This document shows, in pieces, positions 12,479-24,800 of a stretch of DNA of 64,000 nt. Under the pieces are notes generated by a model that ran no database searches, was not told the DNA's origin, and saw only the letters and a list, made by a program, of their open reading frames with translations. Source of the DNA: Aptenodytes patagonicus (lineage: Eukaryota > Chordata > Aves > Sphenisciformes > Spheniscidae); NCBI RefSeq assembly GCF_965638725.1, contig NC_134950.1:138499636-138563635 (forward strand). Direction: 5' to 3'. The translations under genes were made by a program, and so were the position numbers. Positions within the stretch are counted from its first letter, which is position 1. Each line of letters starts with the position of its first letter.

Positions 12479-15407
12479 TAATCTTAAAAGCCACAGAGCC
12501 TGCACTGTGGTTACAAATGAGCATGATCCCAGGAGCAGATAAGTAGCTGATTTGCTCCCAAACGTGCAGGATCTCAAAATACATTCGTGGTGGGTGAGAC
12601 TTTTTTAATCTCCAGCCAAGAGTTACTATTTTTCCTCCTTCTGCTACTAGGCAAAATGTGCCTGGACATTTTACAGTGTGTCATAAATTAAAGAACACCA
12701 AAGGGACCTTTCCTCTTTATTATAGCAATCTACACCAAAACCACACTCTGATTTTATATTGTAAATAAAACAACATATCTGGTTTCTAATTCCAGCAAGC
12801 TGAGCAGCTAGTTGTTAATGTGGCTCTGAAAAAGCATTTCATGCATGATTTAAGAAGCTGAGTATAGGTAATTGTATCTGAAATTATACTACTAAAAATA
12901 TAGTATGGTAAATGAAAGGTCAAATACTGGCTCTTGAGGGATGGAAGGAGGTCCTCCATCATTTGTTGCATGCTATTTTTAAAGTGGTGTTTCTCAAATT
13001 TTGGGTTAAAACTAGAAGTTATAAAAGGTTTCAAAGAGGTGATGGGTGGAAGAAGTATGTAGAAGTTCTATTCCTCTAACGTGGGGAGTGACGAGGGAAC
13101 ATGAGTGGGCTGTAATACCTGGCTGGGTATGTTTATCTTAGCCAGGGAATTGCTACCTACCTCTCACTGCTGGCAGCGGCTTGGTTCCTCCCGGGCAGAA
13201 GAATTGACTCAGGGCTGCATGAAGACCGACAGGCCAAAAAGTTGAGAAAGGCTGCTTTGACGGAAGACATGACTCAGAAGCAACTGGCAATGAGAGCACT
13301 GAACTATTGCCTTGAGTCTGGCACTGGGATGAGGTCCCTGTTCCCAGCACGCGGGGGGCAGAGGAGGAACGGTGATGACAAGGGACAGACCCAAGACAGG
13401 TATCCTACTTGCCAACTCTGCTGTAAGACTGATGGCCAAGGCCTAAAAAAACCCCACCAATCTCTCCACTAAAAGTGAATAAAGGACTATTATGCAAAAA
13501 TTCGCTGTATGCTGCAAAGTAGGAAAAGCTGTTTAAGCTAACACACATACACATGTATGTTAGATGTCTTATTTTCAGTGCTGCCTGCTCTGAGTTGCTG
13601 TAGCAGGAACCACTCACCAATGTGCCACGGTAAAGAGAACAGCTGGCAGAGCAAGGCATGGAGAGCAGCAAGGAGTTGCAAGGAACAGTAGCAAAGAAGT
13701 GTGGCAAAACTACAAAAAGCAGATAACACAAGCAACTTAGCTGCTGTTCAAATTGGGTCATGTTACCCAACAGGTTTTATCAATTGAGGGCTGCTACTTA
13801 AGTGATATTGCAAAGTGGACAAGAGTTGACCTGACAGTTGCCACATCAGAGGAAAACAGACTCTAAAATAGTTTGGTATTTGCTTTAGGCATTAGGTGTT
13901 ATAAATCATCCTGTTTACCCAACTTGTTGGAATTTTCTCCCCCCCCCAAATAACAACTGTTAAATGATCTGTGTTTGCAAGCAGGGAAGTCAGCTCATTT
14001 TGAGCATCAAGTAATTCAGATTAGTTATTCCAAGTTCCTTGGTGGGAGCTCAACTGGTCTGTTTGTTGCCATGCTCTACATTTGAATGCATTCCTTCCTG
14101 CTGCTAGTCAAGCCCTGGCAGAAGGGTTGTACTAGAACCACGAGGCTATTGCATAAAAGGGAGTCACCAGTTTCTCCACAATTGTCTCAGACAAGTCTGG
14201 TCTAGGAGCTTACAGTCAGCTCTGGGCTCTGTGGTGTGAGCAGCACTTAGCGATATGGCTCTCCCTGCAGTACCTATAGAGGGTTTACGTGCCTTGGCAG
14301 CAATTCTGAGCCGTATCTTCCTTTGCATGTCCTGTTAGCAACTTCAGCTGCTATGCAGCATCGCGGCAGGAGTCTGGCTACCTTGTTCCTGAGGAAACAA
14401 GCAACTTCTCCAGCCATGAAACAACCATTCTTGCTACACAGACTCCCATAGGCGATCTAAACTCCTTGTCTGCATTTGCCATGTGGGAGCAACCTACCAA
14501 AGTGATTTGAACAGACATTGATACTATACTTTGGCCCTTTCTGCAGAAGCTACTCAGCTGTCTTCATTAGGAAGCAGCAGAGGCCACAAACAACATTTAT
14601 AGCATCTAAATGATAAGCTTAAATTGATCTTATTCTGTTAGCATCTATTGCAGCAGATTCTATACAAGGTTTATATGACTTCTGAGAGTAGATAGGCGAG
14701 CATGTCCATTAATACACAAATACCCAACTTTTAAAAATAAATAAAAGCACTGAAAAATGTTCCAGTGGTGTATCCAATCAGGTCTGGATCTTTTGCCACA
14801 TGTTTCACTTTTGTCCAAATTTTATCATTAGAAAGCAACTAGCATGCTGTCTTCGAAGTACTTTGAACTTCCACAAGTTTTGAAGTCACAGCTGAATCAG
14901 AAAATCTGTCTCATTCGCATCTTTAGCGAGAAAGATTTTAAATGCTGGTTTAGATGTTTGCAAAACAAGGAGGGAATGGAACCAACTTGATGAATGTGAC
15001 TTCACGCAGCTGTATCTGAGGGAAAAAGCATGACTTTAGAAGCATGTTAATGAGGTTTATCTACATTCTTTTAACTGATCATTTCCATATTTCTGCTGCT
15101 TAACAATAATGTTCTTGGTCTGAAGTTCCTGCCATTGTTGTTTTACCTAGCAATATTAAAACTGAAGCATTAAGTTAGCAAAACTTTTCTTTGCCTGAGA
15201 ATTTCCTTTTATTTATTTTATTAAGAATTATTGAAGGACTGGAAGTAGATTTGAGCCATAAAGCTAAGTACATAAAAGTTTATGTGCTGATTGTAAGTCT
15301 AGGTCTGAAGTTTAATGCAGATCCTTCTTTTTATTGAATGAGGTGTCACAGGCTCTTACTAGCTTTTCAAGGTTTGATTAGATGCCAGTGTAATTAAAAC
15401 ATTCTTT

Positions 15408-15425
15408 GGCACATGATCATGTGCC
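15408..15425. repeat. Perfect 18-bp palindrome
   Basis: GGCACATGATCATGTGCC reads the same on both strands, with a central TGATCA and two CACATG/CATGTG E-box-like halves. It lies about 6 kb downstream of the AHR stop, outside any gene I can identify. Confidence 0.9.
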
Positions 15426-18400
15426 TTCCTGATCACAGGCTGCTCTGTGTGCGTGCATGTGCATGTTACACAGCAGTGCTACCACCACCCACCATGGACT
15501 CACAAATGTTATACCATTTTGCCCAGTAATTTTAGGGACTTCTGCAAGCAGAGGACTGTTCTATTTTTCATAATGATTGCACCCTGACAAGCTCCTAGCA
15601 TTGTATTTGAAGCTCTACTGGTAGAAAGTAATTCTTTTCTCTACAGTTCCATTTATAACTTGGAAGGGCAATTTCCAGCTTCTGTAGAAACAGGTCTCAG
15701 GGGCACTGATGATTATAACGTTGATGAGAACTTGGAAAATAAGTGCTTTAAAAAGCATATATGGCAGCATGGACAGCTAAAATCAAAGGGAGTAACCTCT
15801 CTAATAAGACCATGTATAGGATATTTCAGCTACACAGATCCTTCATCTATTGCAGATGTAAAACCAAGTATGAAGGTCAGGCCAGGTTTTTTTTTTTTTG
15901 TTTTGGGGCTTTTACATTTAAAACTCCATTCAGAATTGATGGCACTTCTCCCCTCAAGAGAATGAAAAAGATGCTGGTGAAGTGCAGAATGAGTGCTCTA
16001 ACTGCTGGGCCACAGACTGCCCTGGGCACCCAGCACCTCCTGTGAAGAATCCAGTTGTCCTAAGTGATTGCCTTAGCTCCTAGACAAAAGGATACATCCC
16101 TTACTCTCTCAGTCATTTGTGAACTATTTGTACTAAGTGGAACAATTTAAGGGAAGAGTTTGTTTCATTTCAGGATATCCTATGAACCACTTTAGAGACC
16201 TTGATTTCATTTACATCCTAACTCCAAACAAGGTAGAGGAGGGAGCTAACTTGTGTGTTTTGCTTGCCCATTATTTCATTTTGACAGAAGACTTTCTGGC
16301 TGCTTTCTGTTGGACAAATTTGTTCAGTATGTTCTGAAACCACTTACTGGTTTGGGCCCCATAGAAATGCAGGAAACACCTGGTAGACAACTTCTTGAGG
16401 GCTTGGTAGCCAAGTGGATCAATGTTGCCAGGATCTGAGTGGTTATGGAAGAATCAAGGTAGTTGGCAGCTGAGCAGAGACTCTGAAGATTTAAATTTTG
16501 CTCTTTAAAAAAGTATGGATGATGATTCAAAAACTAGAAAAGAATACAAAAACCCTCAGACATCTTTCAAGTACATTAAGGGTGAGACCATCCTTTCTCT
16601 TCCTGCACTTCCCTCTCAAAATGTCACTGACTAGTGTCACAAAGTAAATTCAATAGTTTCTCCTAATTTAGCTTTTACTTTTACTAGCAAGGAGCCAAGT
16701 TCCTCTGGCTCATACCACCTACCAACAGATGCCCACTCTTCCATGTTAAGAGGGAAGTCTTCATGTCCATAGTCAGTGAAAAGGGGAAAATTTTTCTCCT
16801 TTCCCTTGTCATTCTGTAAATACAGGAGGAACTGTTATATTGAATATTATTATTATGCAGTATAAAGGATTCCAATTAGTCCCAACATCCCTCAGGCTTC
16901 CCCTTCTGTTTTTATTTATTTCTTTTTAATAATTAAACTTCTTAGACTTATTTGTATGGGTCTTAGACTTCCAGACAGTTATGATCACACACAACCTTCA
17001 AAATGGTGTAAAAAAATCTCTTGAAGTTATTAATTTCTGAATATTGCTTATACTTTTACTTGTAGCCAGGCTGGATTCAAGAAAAGATAAGAGCCTGCTA
17101 GTTTCAGCATAAATTATAAAAACCACAGTAACTTTAATATTGAGAAACCTCTCTCTTTCTCAAAGACTGGCTACTTTGGAAACTAAATTGTATATAGCTT
17201 TCTTTAATGCTAATAACATTGCCTGCTGGACCTTGACTAGGAAGGTTAGGTTATAAAGAAGAAACCTCATTATCCCATAGACCGATCACATCTTCGATTT
17301 CACAACTTCGGTTGAATCTTTGAAAATTTTGCACTTAGCTGCTGGTGCCCTACTATTATGGTCCTTCTCTACCTGTCAGGAAGATCAACTTCAAGAGGTA
17401 AGAGGATTTATAAAACGTAGGTTCACCACAAAAAAATCAACGCACCAGAACTTGCTTGAGAGGAAGAATGGAGGTTTTTCTGGAGAGCTGGCTCAGATTC
17501 CCTGGTGAGCAATCAAAGTGAACATTGCTCACTGGAGGCAACAGAAATGAAAGGGGGAAAAGTGGACAGTAGCCCATGCTGGAAATAAATATTCAGATTA
17601 TGCAGAGTATACGATACAAAGTGCCAGCTTGCAGGGAAGGATGCCTAGGCAGAGAGGGAAGAAGGCAGGAAGATAATTTGTCAACTTAATCAATGGACAG
17701 AATAAAAATATTAAAAGCAGAATCAGGCTCTTATTCTAGATAGTAACTTTAACCTAACTTAATAAGCCAGTTCTCAGGTGAACAAAATCACCTAAGAATA
17801 CAACAGTTCTCAGTTTAAGTGTATGAGTGGGAAATGTGGTTCCTCACTAGGAAAATACATCTCCAAAAGAGCTATTTGGGGAAGCCTCCCTCTGACAGAG
17901 CCTCGAATAAGATGACTTCCATCAACAAACTGCCTGAGCTTACGATGCAGTGGACTTACTGCTGGTTAGGTACCACCATGGTTGTTAACTTTCATGTTGA
18001 ATTAGAAATAGAAGTGGAATTCCATAAATCATAAATAAAATGGCTTAGTCCAGAAGAAAGTATCTCCCTCCATCAAGCAAAACTGGACAGTGAGGTCTTA
18101 CACTTCTGGGAACAGGTTGGTATGTGGCTTGAAGGTATGTATCCTTTTAACAAATGCAACAGACTACAAAAAAGGATGGCCTGTGTTGCTTATATTATTG
18201 CCTGATTATTTCCAGATGTTACTTAATAGATTTGCAGCCTTGCTGAATTACTCTTGTATCTTAGCTTGTCTTTTTGTGCTTTGCAAGAAGAGTAAACAAG
18301 AGGACCTACATACAGAGTTCATAGCCTAGTACTGATCCTGGATAAGATGTGTCTTAATACATTACAAGGTAATAGCATAGTTGAAACCAATTAAATTCTT

Positions 18401-19071
18401 GTCCATCATGTCACTAAACCAAAGAACTATTGTAAATTTGGTAAACTGCATAGGGGATTACAGGGAAACATTTGATTCAGCATTACAACTGATTTTAGAA
18501 GATTATCATGCAAAGCCAAATTAGCACACGGGAAACAATAATATCAGTAATTAGAAATAAACTAAAAGAATTGTTTTCTTAACTTAAAATCACTATTTAT
18601 GAAATAGCAATAAACAGTAAATAGGTACCAATGGCCAGCTACAAATCTCAAAACAGAAAATGCTTCTTATTTTTAGCAGCATCTATGCAGAAATCTATTC
18701 CTGCCTCAGTAGTGTTCAACTGTGGATTTACTATCACTAAGCAATGAATATAGAAGCCTTCCAACTGCTAATCATGGCTTACTATTTACAAAGTTTATTT
18801 ATAAACTCATTTTCATGCAAGTATAAAGTACTAATTCCATGGACAAATACACATTTGTTCACCACTCTAAATGATATACATTGTATTTGCATCTAATATT
18901 CAGAGAAGTGCAAAGTCCACAGTGACGTAAATAACAATAGTTTTGTAAACTATTAGATGAGCTCTCAAAAGATAGTAGTAACTGTATGATAACGTATCTT
19001 TTCATATACTGCTGAAATCAAACATTTTTGCAGTAAAAGAACATACATTTCAGCTACATTCAAGTGATTAT

Positions 19072-19077
19072 TTTATT
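19072..19077 (-). terminator. Candidate distal AHR polyadenylation signal (AATAAA)
   Basis: Canonical hexamer on the minus strand about 2.65 kb after the stop codon. U/GU-rich sequence lies 20-55 nt downstream. I favour it over the 20191 site because of this downstream element, but usage cannot be shown from sequence alone. Confidence 0.35.
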
Positions 19078-20190
19078 ACCATATATTATGTCTTACAAAC
19101 TTTACTGGAGATGAGCAAGAGCGCTACAAAACCATACCTTAACGCAAGAGGTGTATTGCATGGTACGTGCAGGCATAGCAAAGGAGAGAGAAGAACTGGA
19201 AAGAAAAACAAGCTAAGAAAACTTGCACAAAAATGGATAGTAATACTGACTAACACTGGGTTATAATCTTACATAACAGACCTGAAGGGCTAATAGAGAT
19301 CCAATTTAGAAACATCTGTGCACTGTAGGTACAGTTTGGTGCAGATCAAGAGTGCACTAATACAGTCAATGGTGTACACATAAGATAATGCACAAAATAC
19401 GCTGATTTGCATATAAACAACTAATTTGTTTACAGTAAGTAGGGCAGCACCATTGTAGTACTGCATCCTTGGCACTTAGTGATAGGACAACATGTATTTG
19501 GTTTAACTAAATTCATAAACAGGATATATACTGGTTTGTAAGATGTAAAACATACATTATCCCTTCGAACCTTCCGGTTTTACAGCATTTTTCTAATTTT
19601 CAAGTTCAAATGCAAACATGATACACTGGCTAGATATGGAAGACGTTTCAGATATTGGCTTAAACAAGACCTTAAATAAAAGAATGACAGAATCACAAAT
19701 TAATTCAAATGATATTAAACAAACCCGTTACTGATGTCTTGTGCTGAAAACAAAATCTGAAACGTTAAAAAAAAAAAAGCAACCTTGTAATACAACCCAC
19801 AATGTCTTTATGGGGTTTTCCTGCATAGTAATTGCTTCCTTAATGTCCCTTTCATATACGGTAATTTCACTTAAAAGAACTGCTGAAGTTATTAATCTGA
19901 AAAATTGTAACTGAATTAGAAGTTTGGCCTAGCATATCATATCACACAGAATAGAAGAAAATATGCTCTTCTTCAAAGAAAGCATGTTTCAGCTATGAAA
20001 GGATTCCAATTGTAAGCGATTGTCCTTGTATTAAACAATATTAATTGGAGGGAGCCAATTTACTTTTGCCTGTTTTAAACAAACTGGCTAAATTGCTGTT
20101 TTATATATAACAAACATAATAAAACTGTTCTTAACATATAATGATGTAACACCTTAAAATTAACTGGTTTAAAATATTTTACAAAGACAT

Positions 20191-20196
20191 TTTATT
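20191..20196 (-). terminator. Candidate proximal AHR polyadenylation signal (AATAAA)
   Basis: Canonical hexamer on the minus strand about 1.5 kb after the stop codon, followed by TGTCTTTGT. It could give a shorter transcript form. AT-rich sequence yields such hexamers by chance, so this is only a candidate. Confidence 0.3.
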
Positions 20197-21723
20197 ATAT
20201 ATGAACTATACAACACACAAGAGTATGAAATATTTTGAACATATACACATTTCTGTATTTTTCACGTAGATTATTATTTTGCACCAAACATTGGTGTCTG
20301 CAATTCTAACAATCCTCTCAGATAAAACCAAAACAAAAACCCAGAATGTTTTCGTGGATGTGGTTTTTTTTTTTCCTGAAAATAAAACCTATTATTACAA
20401 GGAGAATTTCTTTAATGACTTTTTCCTTCTCCCAATTTCATACTTTGCACAAAGCTTTTCAAATGGATCAACATACATAAAAATAATAACCTCTCTGTAC
20501 TATGCAGTGCAATTTGCTAGGGATAAAGTTTAAATCAAAACTGACCCTTTCCCCACTACAAACATTGAAAACTGCAGTCAAAGTAAACGTCAGTACCAAT
20601 CGCTATTGATACTCCTTTCCCCCTTATTTAAAATGCAATCCTTTTCAATATCCATTTTAATGAAAGTATTTGCATAGAGCAGCCTTGTATTATTTCTAAA
20701 GAACATTATGAGCATTTTAACACAAGATAAGGCACATGTTTTTTAGCATTAATAATCTAAAACTAATCCTGAGGATCTGCTCCTCCCCCTCAGCAAAATC
20801 TGCTTTTTTAATATACCCTGTATTACCTGAAGAAAGCAGAAAAGCCGTATAGAATAAACCAAAACTCTTTAGCTGAACTAAATTCAGAACATTAACTCCT
20901 GATAATAGTGTAACAAATCCACAGATAAAGAATTAAGTCATTCTCTAAGCAAATTATCTTTGGGGGGGTGGGGGAGAAAGATACAGCCAGTAGCACTGTA
21001 GATGTTAGATAGAAGTTCACATAATATGGATGACATTTATAGTGATTTTTGCTAAAATAAGCTCCCATCAGAAACAAGGTAGCTAAATTGTGAGGCACTT
21101 AAGGTTGACAAGAAAAGGAGGAATGCAAGGGGTCTGTTTCATAGAAAACCTGAAGTTGCATATCATACCCTTGTATTAAGCCTTCTATTAAAGTGCTAGA
21201 AATGGAGACTTAAAACAAAATTATTTAAATATAAAATACGTGATTAAAGAGCTTAGTATGCATTAAAATTAAGTGCTTTTGATTCTCACAAATTCAGAGC
21301 TTTTTAATAGTTTTTAAAAAATAAAGTCTGGAAATAATCCACATGTGAAATCATCTTCCTTGTGCCATTGATGCTATTTGTAAAGTGCCCAATTATTTTC
21401 TAAACAACAAAACCATTTGCCTTATCTTATGTTGTATAGCATGACATAGTCTGTAGTACATATGTAATCCATACTGCAATGACACAGTCAATCTGATAGA
21501 AAACAGCACATGCATACTTTTAGTCGGAAGTTTTAATTCCACCTGTCACTCTAAAAATCCAGGTCTTGGATTACATATCCACCAGTATATAGTGCAACCA
21601 ACCTCATATTCTCAAAATGTAATTTAGTTGTTAAAGTCCGATGCTCAAAGATAGACTTAGCAAGCTTTTCCTCAGAGCAGCCTGACGCCCAGACAAAATC
21701 ACAGATGGAGCTCTAGATCTGAA

Positions 21724-21879
21724 TCACATAAATCCACTAGATGCCAAATCCGAGAAGGATCTGGGTTCTGTTGGATGATGAAGAGGCTGAAGATGTGTGG
21801 CAGTCTGCGTATTACTGATCACATCTAACTGAGAGGGATATGCTTCATTTACATTTCCTCCATTGAAACTGTTTTGGAA
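21724..21879 (-). CDS. AHR: AHR exon 11, coding part (C-terminus)
   Basis: The acceptor is TTTCCTGCCAG; the phase-0 coding part is 156 nt ending in TGA at 21724-21726. It encodes 51 residues: [19 protein letters not shown], then [20 protein letters not shown] and [12 protein letters not shown]. Human ends with a clearly related sequence ([20 protein letters not shown], then SGFL). The preceding exon ends LLNK, matching human FLNK|FQN, which confirms the junction across the 4.1-kb intron 10. Confidence 0.95.
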   Translation of the reverse strand, partial: FQNSFNGGNVNEAYPSQLDVISNTQTATHLQPLHHPTEPRSFSDLASSGFM

Positions 21880-24800
21880 CTGGCAGGAAAAAAAGACAAT
21901 ATAAATGGTTAGTATGGGAAACCGATTTATTTATAAGTTTTAAAAAAATCCTCCTAAAGACACAGATTGGATTAAATCATCTTAAAATATAATGAATAGC
22001 TTTAAAACTTTTTTTTTAAATGATGAATGATGAGACGTTAATTTGCATTAAAGTAGGGTCTGAATCATCAGTGAAACTTACCCATGTTGAAGTCAGTGGG
22101 AGTCCTACTTCTGGCTAAGTAAAGAAACATCACTATTATCTAAACCGTAATATAGCTTCCACTTGTAGAAATTACAGTCTGACTGAGCACTCCTAATTTC
22201 CACATCCAGCTGTTACATTTTAAAAGCAACCTTTTTACATCTTTTCATGTCTGCAATGGGATCCAGACTTTACAGCTCTTCCAGGAATGCACATGCAGTC
22301 CTATTCGTAAGCTGAAGTGTACTGCATTCAATCCACAGGCTGAGCGATCGTAGGGTGGGCTTTTTTGACAAACGGTCTTCATATTGACAATGCCAAGTAA
22401 GAGCAATGAATGGCTTTCATCAGTCTTGACATAATTGTTCATAGGATTATTTTAATCATCTGATGTAATGCTTCCTGTCATGCTATGGAAAAGTCACTTT
22501 ATCTACAAAATACTCCATTCAGTCATGCAAAGAAAATACAACAAAATATTTTAAACATTTCCATCACCTCTTCGGGAGTAGCCTGTATCTTAAGTATTCA
22601 TTCATTCAAGGTTTGTCCTTAAAACATGTATTATACATTCATTCATCTATCAAAATATGCTGGTTTTTGGAAACTTTTTTCCTTCTGCGCAAACACTGAA
22701 ATTTGATTAACTGTGGACGGTTCTTCTAAGTTTTTAACAAGACTATAGCCACGTGAATTATGTTTTTAATCAAAGTTGCCATACTTTTAAAGACAGCTAC
22801 AATAATATAAGCTAGGATTACTTCTAACAGAAGCAGATTATTTTGATATTCTTCATTAACAAGATGAGCACGCTCATTAAAATCTCTAAGAAAGTTCTCC
22901 ACACAGAATCTAGTAATTAGCAAGGTTTCTCCTGTTTAAGAAAGGAATACCGACCTTAAACAAGCAATCAAATTATCTAAGGCCTTTCTGCCCTTCTCCA
23001 TCGCTGAAAGTATTTTTAGACCACATTGGCTATGATCTGACTGCAATTACACGTTAGGCAGAAAGTCAAGGCAGATGACCACAACAGACCCTTCTGGCTT
23101 TCTAATCGCCTAGTCTTTTCACATAAAAATTGATTCGAGTTAGAAGGCTGAGGAAAGGATAGCAATCATAGCTTGCATAGCAATGTCTGCCCTCTCTCCA
23201 GACTCTAACCGCTGATAGGGATGTCAGTGTGCTAAATCCAGCCACAAAGACTGCCCTACTTTGGTTTGGCTGTGTGAACGTAGGCTCAGACAGTACTATC
23301 CTATCTGCTTAGTCGCATCCTTACTAAAGTTACCAATTAGCAATAAAATCAAACCTTAAGTTCATTATCATAAGCAGCGATACATTCTCCCTATTTACAA
23401 TAAAGAAATGTATATTATTTGCCATCATGGCTTTGGCACAGGTGATATTTTACAAGATTACTTCAAGTGCAGCAGATATACTTCTGACTTACTAGTTCCA
23501 ATGGCTTCACATATTTTAAAGTCCTTAACTCCTCTGATACAGGACTAAATACAACCTCTGTAATATAAGCATATATAAATATACGGTTATCTTTCCCTGG
23601 ACCAATGACATCTCTAGGTAAAAAAATGTTTCTACATTAAAACATTTCTCAGCATAACAACTTTGGTTTACATAGATCCTTACTTTGCCCTCAATCTATA
23701 AAAATGTTAATTGGCAGATGTGACTACAGGTCAAAACTGAGTACAGTCTGATACAACAGATGATGTTGGTTTTTTTCATGTGAACAGTATATAGCACTAC
23801 GGGCTGCAAAAGTCAATGCCATTTGGTTTAGGAACAAGCAGTCTCTTCCCACTCCGCGCTGCACGCAGTTGGCATACATAAATTTTGGACCAGCAAGGAC
23901 TTGGAGGTAGCTATCAGCTATCTACGATCACTCTTTTACAAAAGGGGTTGGGGGAATAATCCTTCCTTATCTCATCAAGAAGCGTGCTCCTCTTTTAAGC
24001 TCATTTGTACAAATGTTCAGCAGTTCTCTTCAGAAGTAAACAGGAGCTAACGTGCACAAGGGTAACGTCAGTTCTGCACCAGGCTTCTGCTTATGCAATG
24101 CTATCCAGATCCACACAGCATGGGTATACCATAGCAAGAGGGGCTGAATTTGCCTCTGAACAACTTAAGTAAGGATAACTTTTCACAAAGTGGCCCTTGG
24201 TCATTTTTTATGACAAACAAGCTAAATGCAATATTATTATTGCAGCACAGCATTCTAGTAAATATGAAGTAATAGATGTATTCATTTATTGCATTCAGAG
24301 ATGCTTAGTCATTAGTCATTAAACTTTTTTACAGATACATGAGAAGAAAAAGTGAACAAGAAAACAACAAAAAGGGGGCATTACAAAAATGATTAAGGCA
24401 GCATAACAACAAAACAATCTATGATATAAATTAATTTGAAACCAACCATTAAAAAGAAAGAAATGGAATTGCTTATGTGCTGGCTGTTCAAAACTGATGC
24501 ACCACACCAGTATATCTTTTGTGAAAAGAACAATTCTATACTATAAGGATGAACTTGGATGACCCTGGAACTGCTTCGCAACCCTATTATCAAGCACTAT
24601 GAAGGACTAACACTGACCACAGCCAGGCAACATACAGCCAAGCACTGCGCAAGCTCGCGCACTGCAGTTTGCCAAAGTCACTTCATGCTATTACAGCCCT
24701 TGGGCACTCACGCAGAAGCTATTCATCTTGCTGAACTGTCCTGCATTTTAGCTAAATTTCTGTAATTCTGCAATTATATTTTTTCCACTAGTGAAACAGT

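Larger units (their letters stand above)
6726..19049. other. Intergenic, no gene recognised
   Basis: About 12.3 kb between a CR1 tail and the presumed AHR 3' UTR. In mammals SNX13 lies beyond AHR in convergent orientation, but no SNX13 exon is recognisable here. It contains simple repeats, one 18-bp palindrome (15408) and one exon-like open frame with a good donor at 17281-17397. A TATA-like CATAAAAGGG at about 14153 is followed about 90 bp later by a 27-codon ATG frame; I do not treat it as a gene. Confidence 0.65.
19050..21723 (-). other. AHR: Probable AHR 3' untranslated region
   Basis: AT-rich non-coding sequence directly after the AHR stop, with no convincing open frame or repeat. Minus-strand AATAAA hexamers occur at 20191-20196 and 19072-19077. 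A third lies further on at 18794-18799. The 19072 signal is followed on the minus strand by TGTATGTTCTTTT and TGTTTGATTT, a reasonable GU/U-rich downstream element. A 2.7-kb 3' UTR is comparable to the long mammalian AHR 3' UTR. The end is inferred, not seen; transcript data would decide between the sites. Confidence 0.45.

Noticed and set aside
13405..13770. 121-codon open frame on the minus strand
   Set aside because: Compositionally biased, matches no family I know, overlaps several other frames of similar length, and shows no exon borders or promoter.
14150..14338. TATA-like CATAAAAGGG followed by a short ATG frame (27 codons)
   Set aside because: The frame is too short and unlike known proteins; TATA-like sequence is common in AT-rich DNA.
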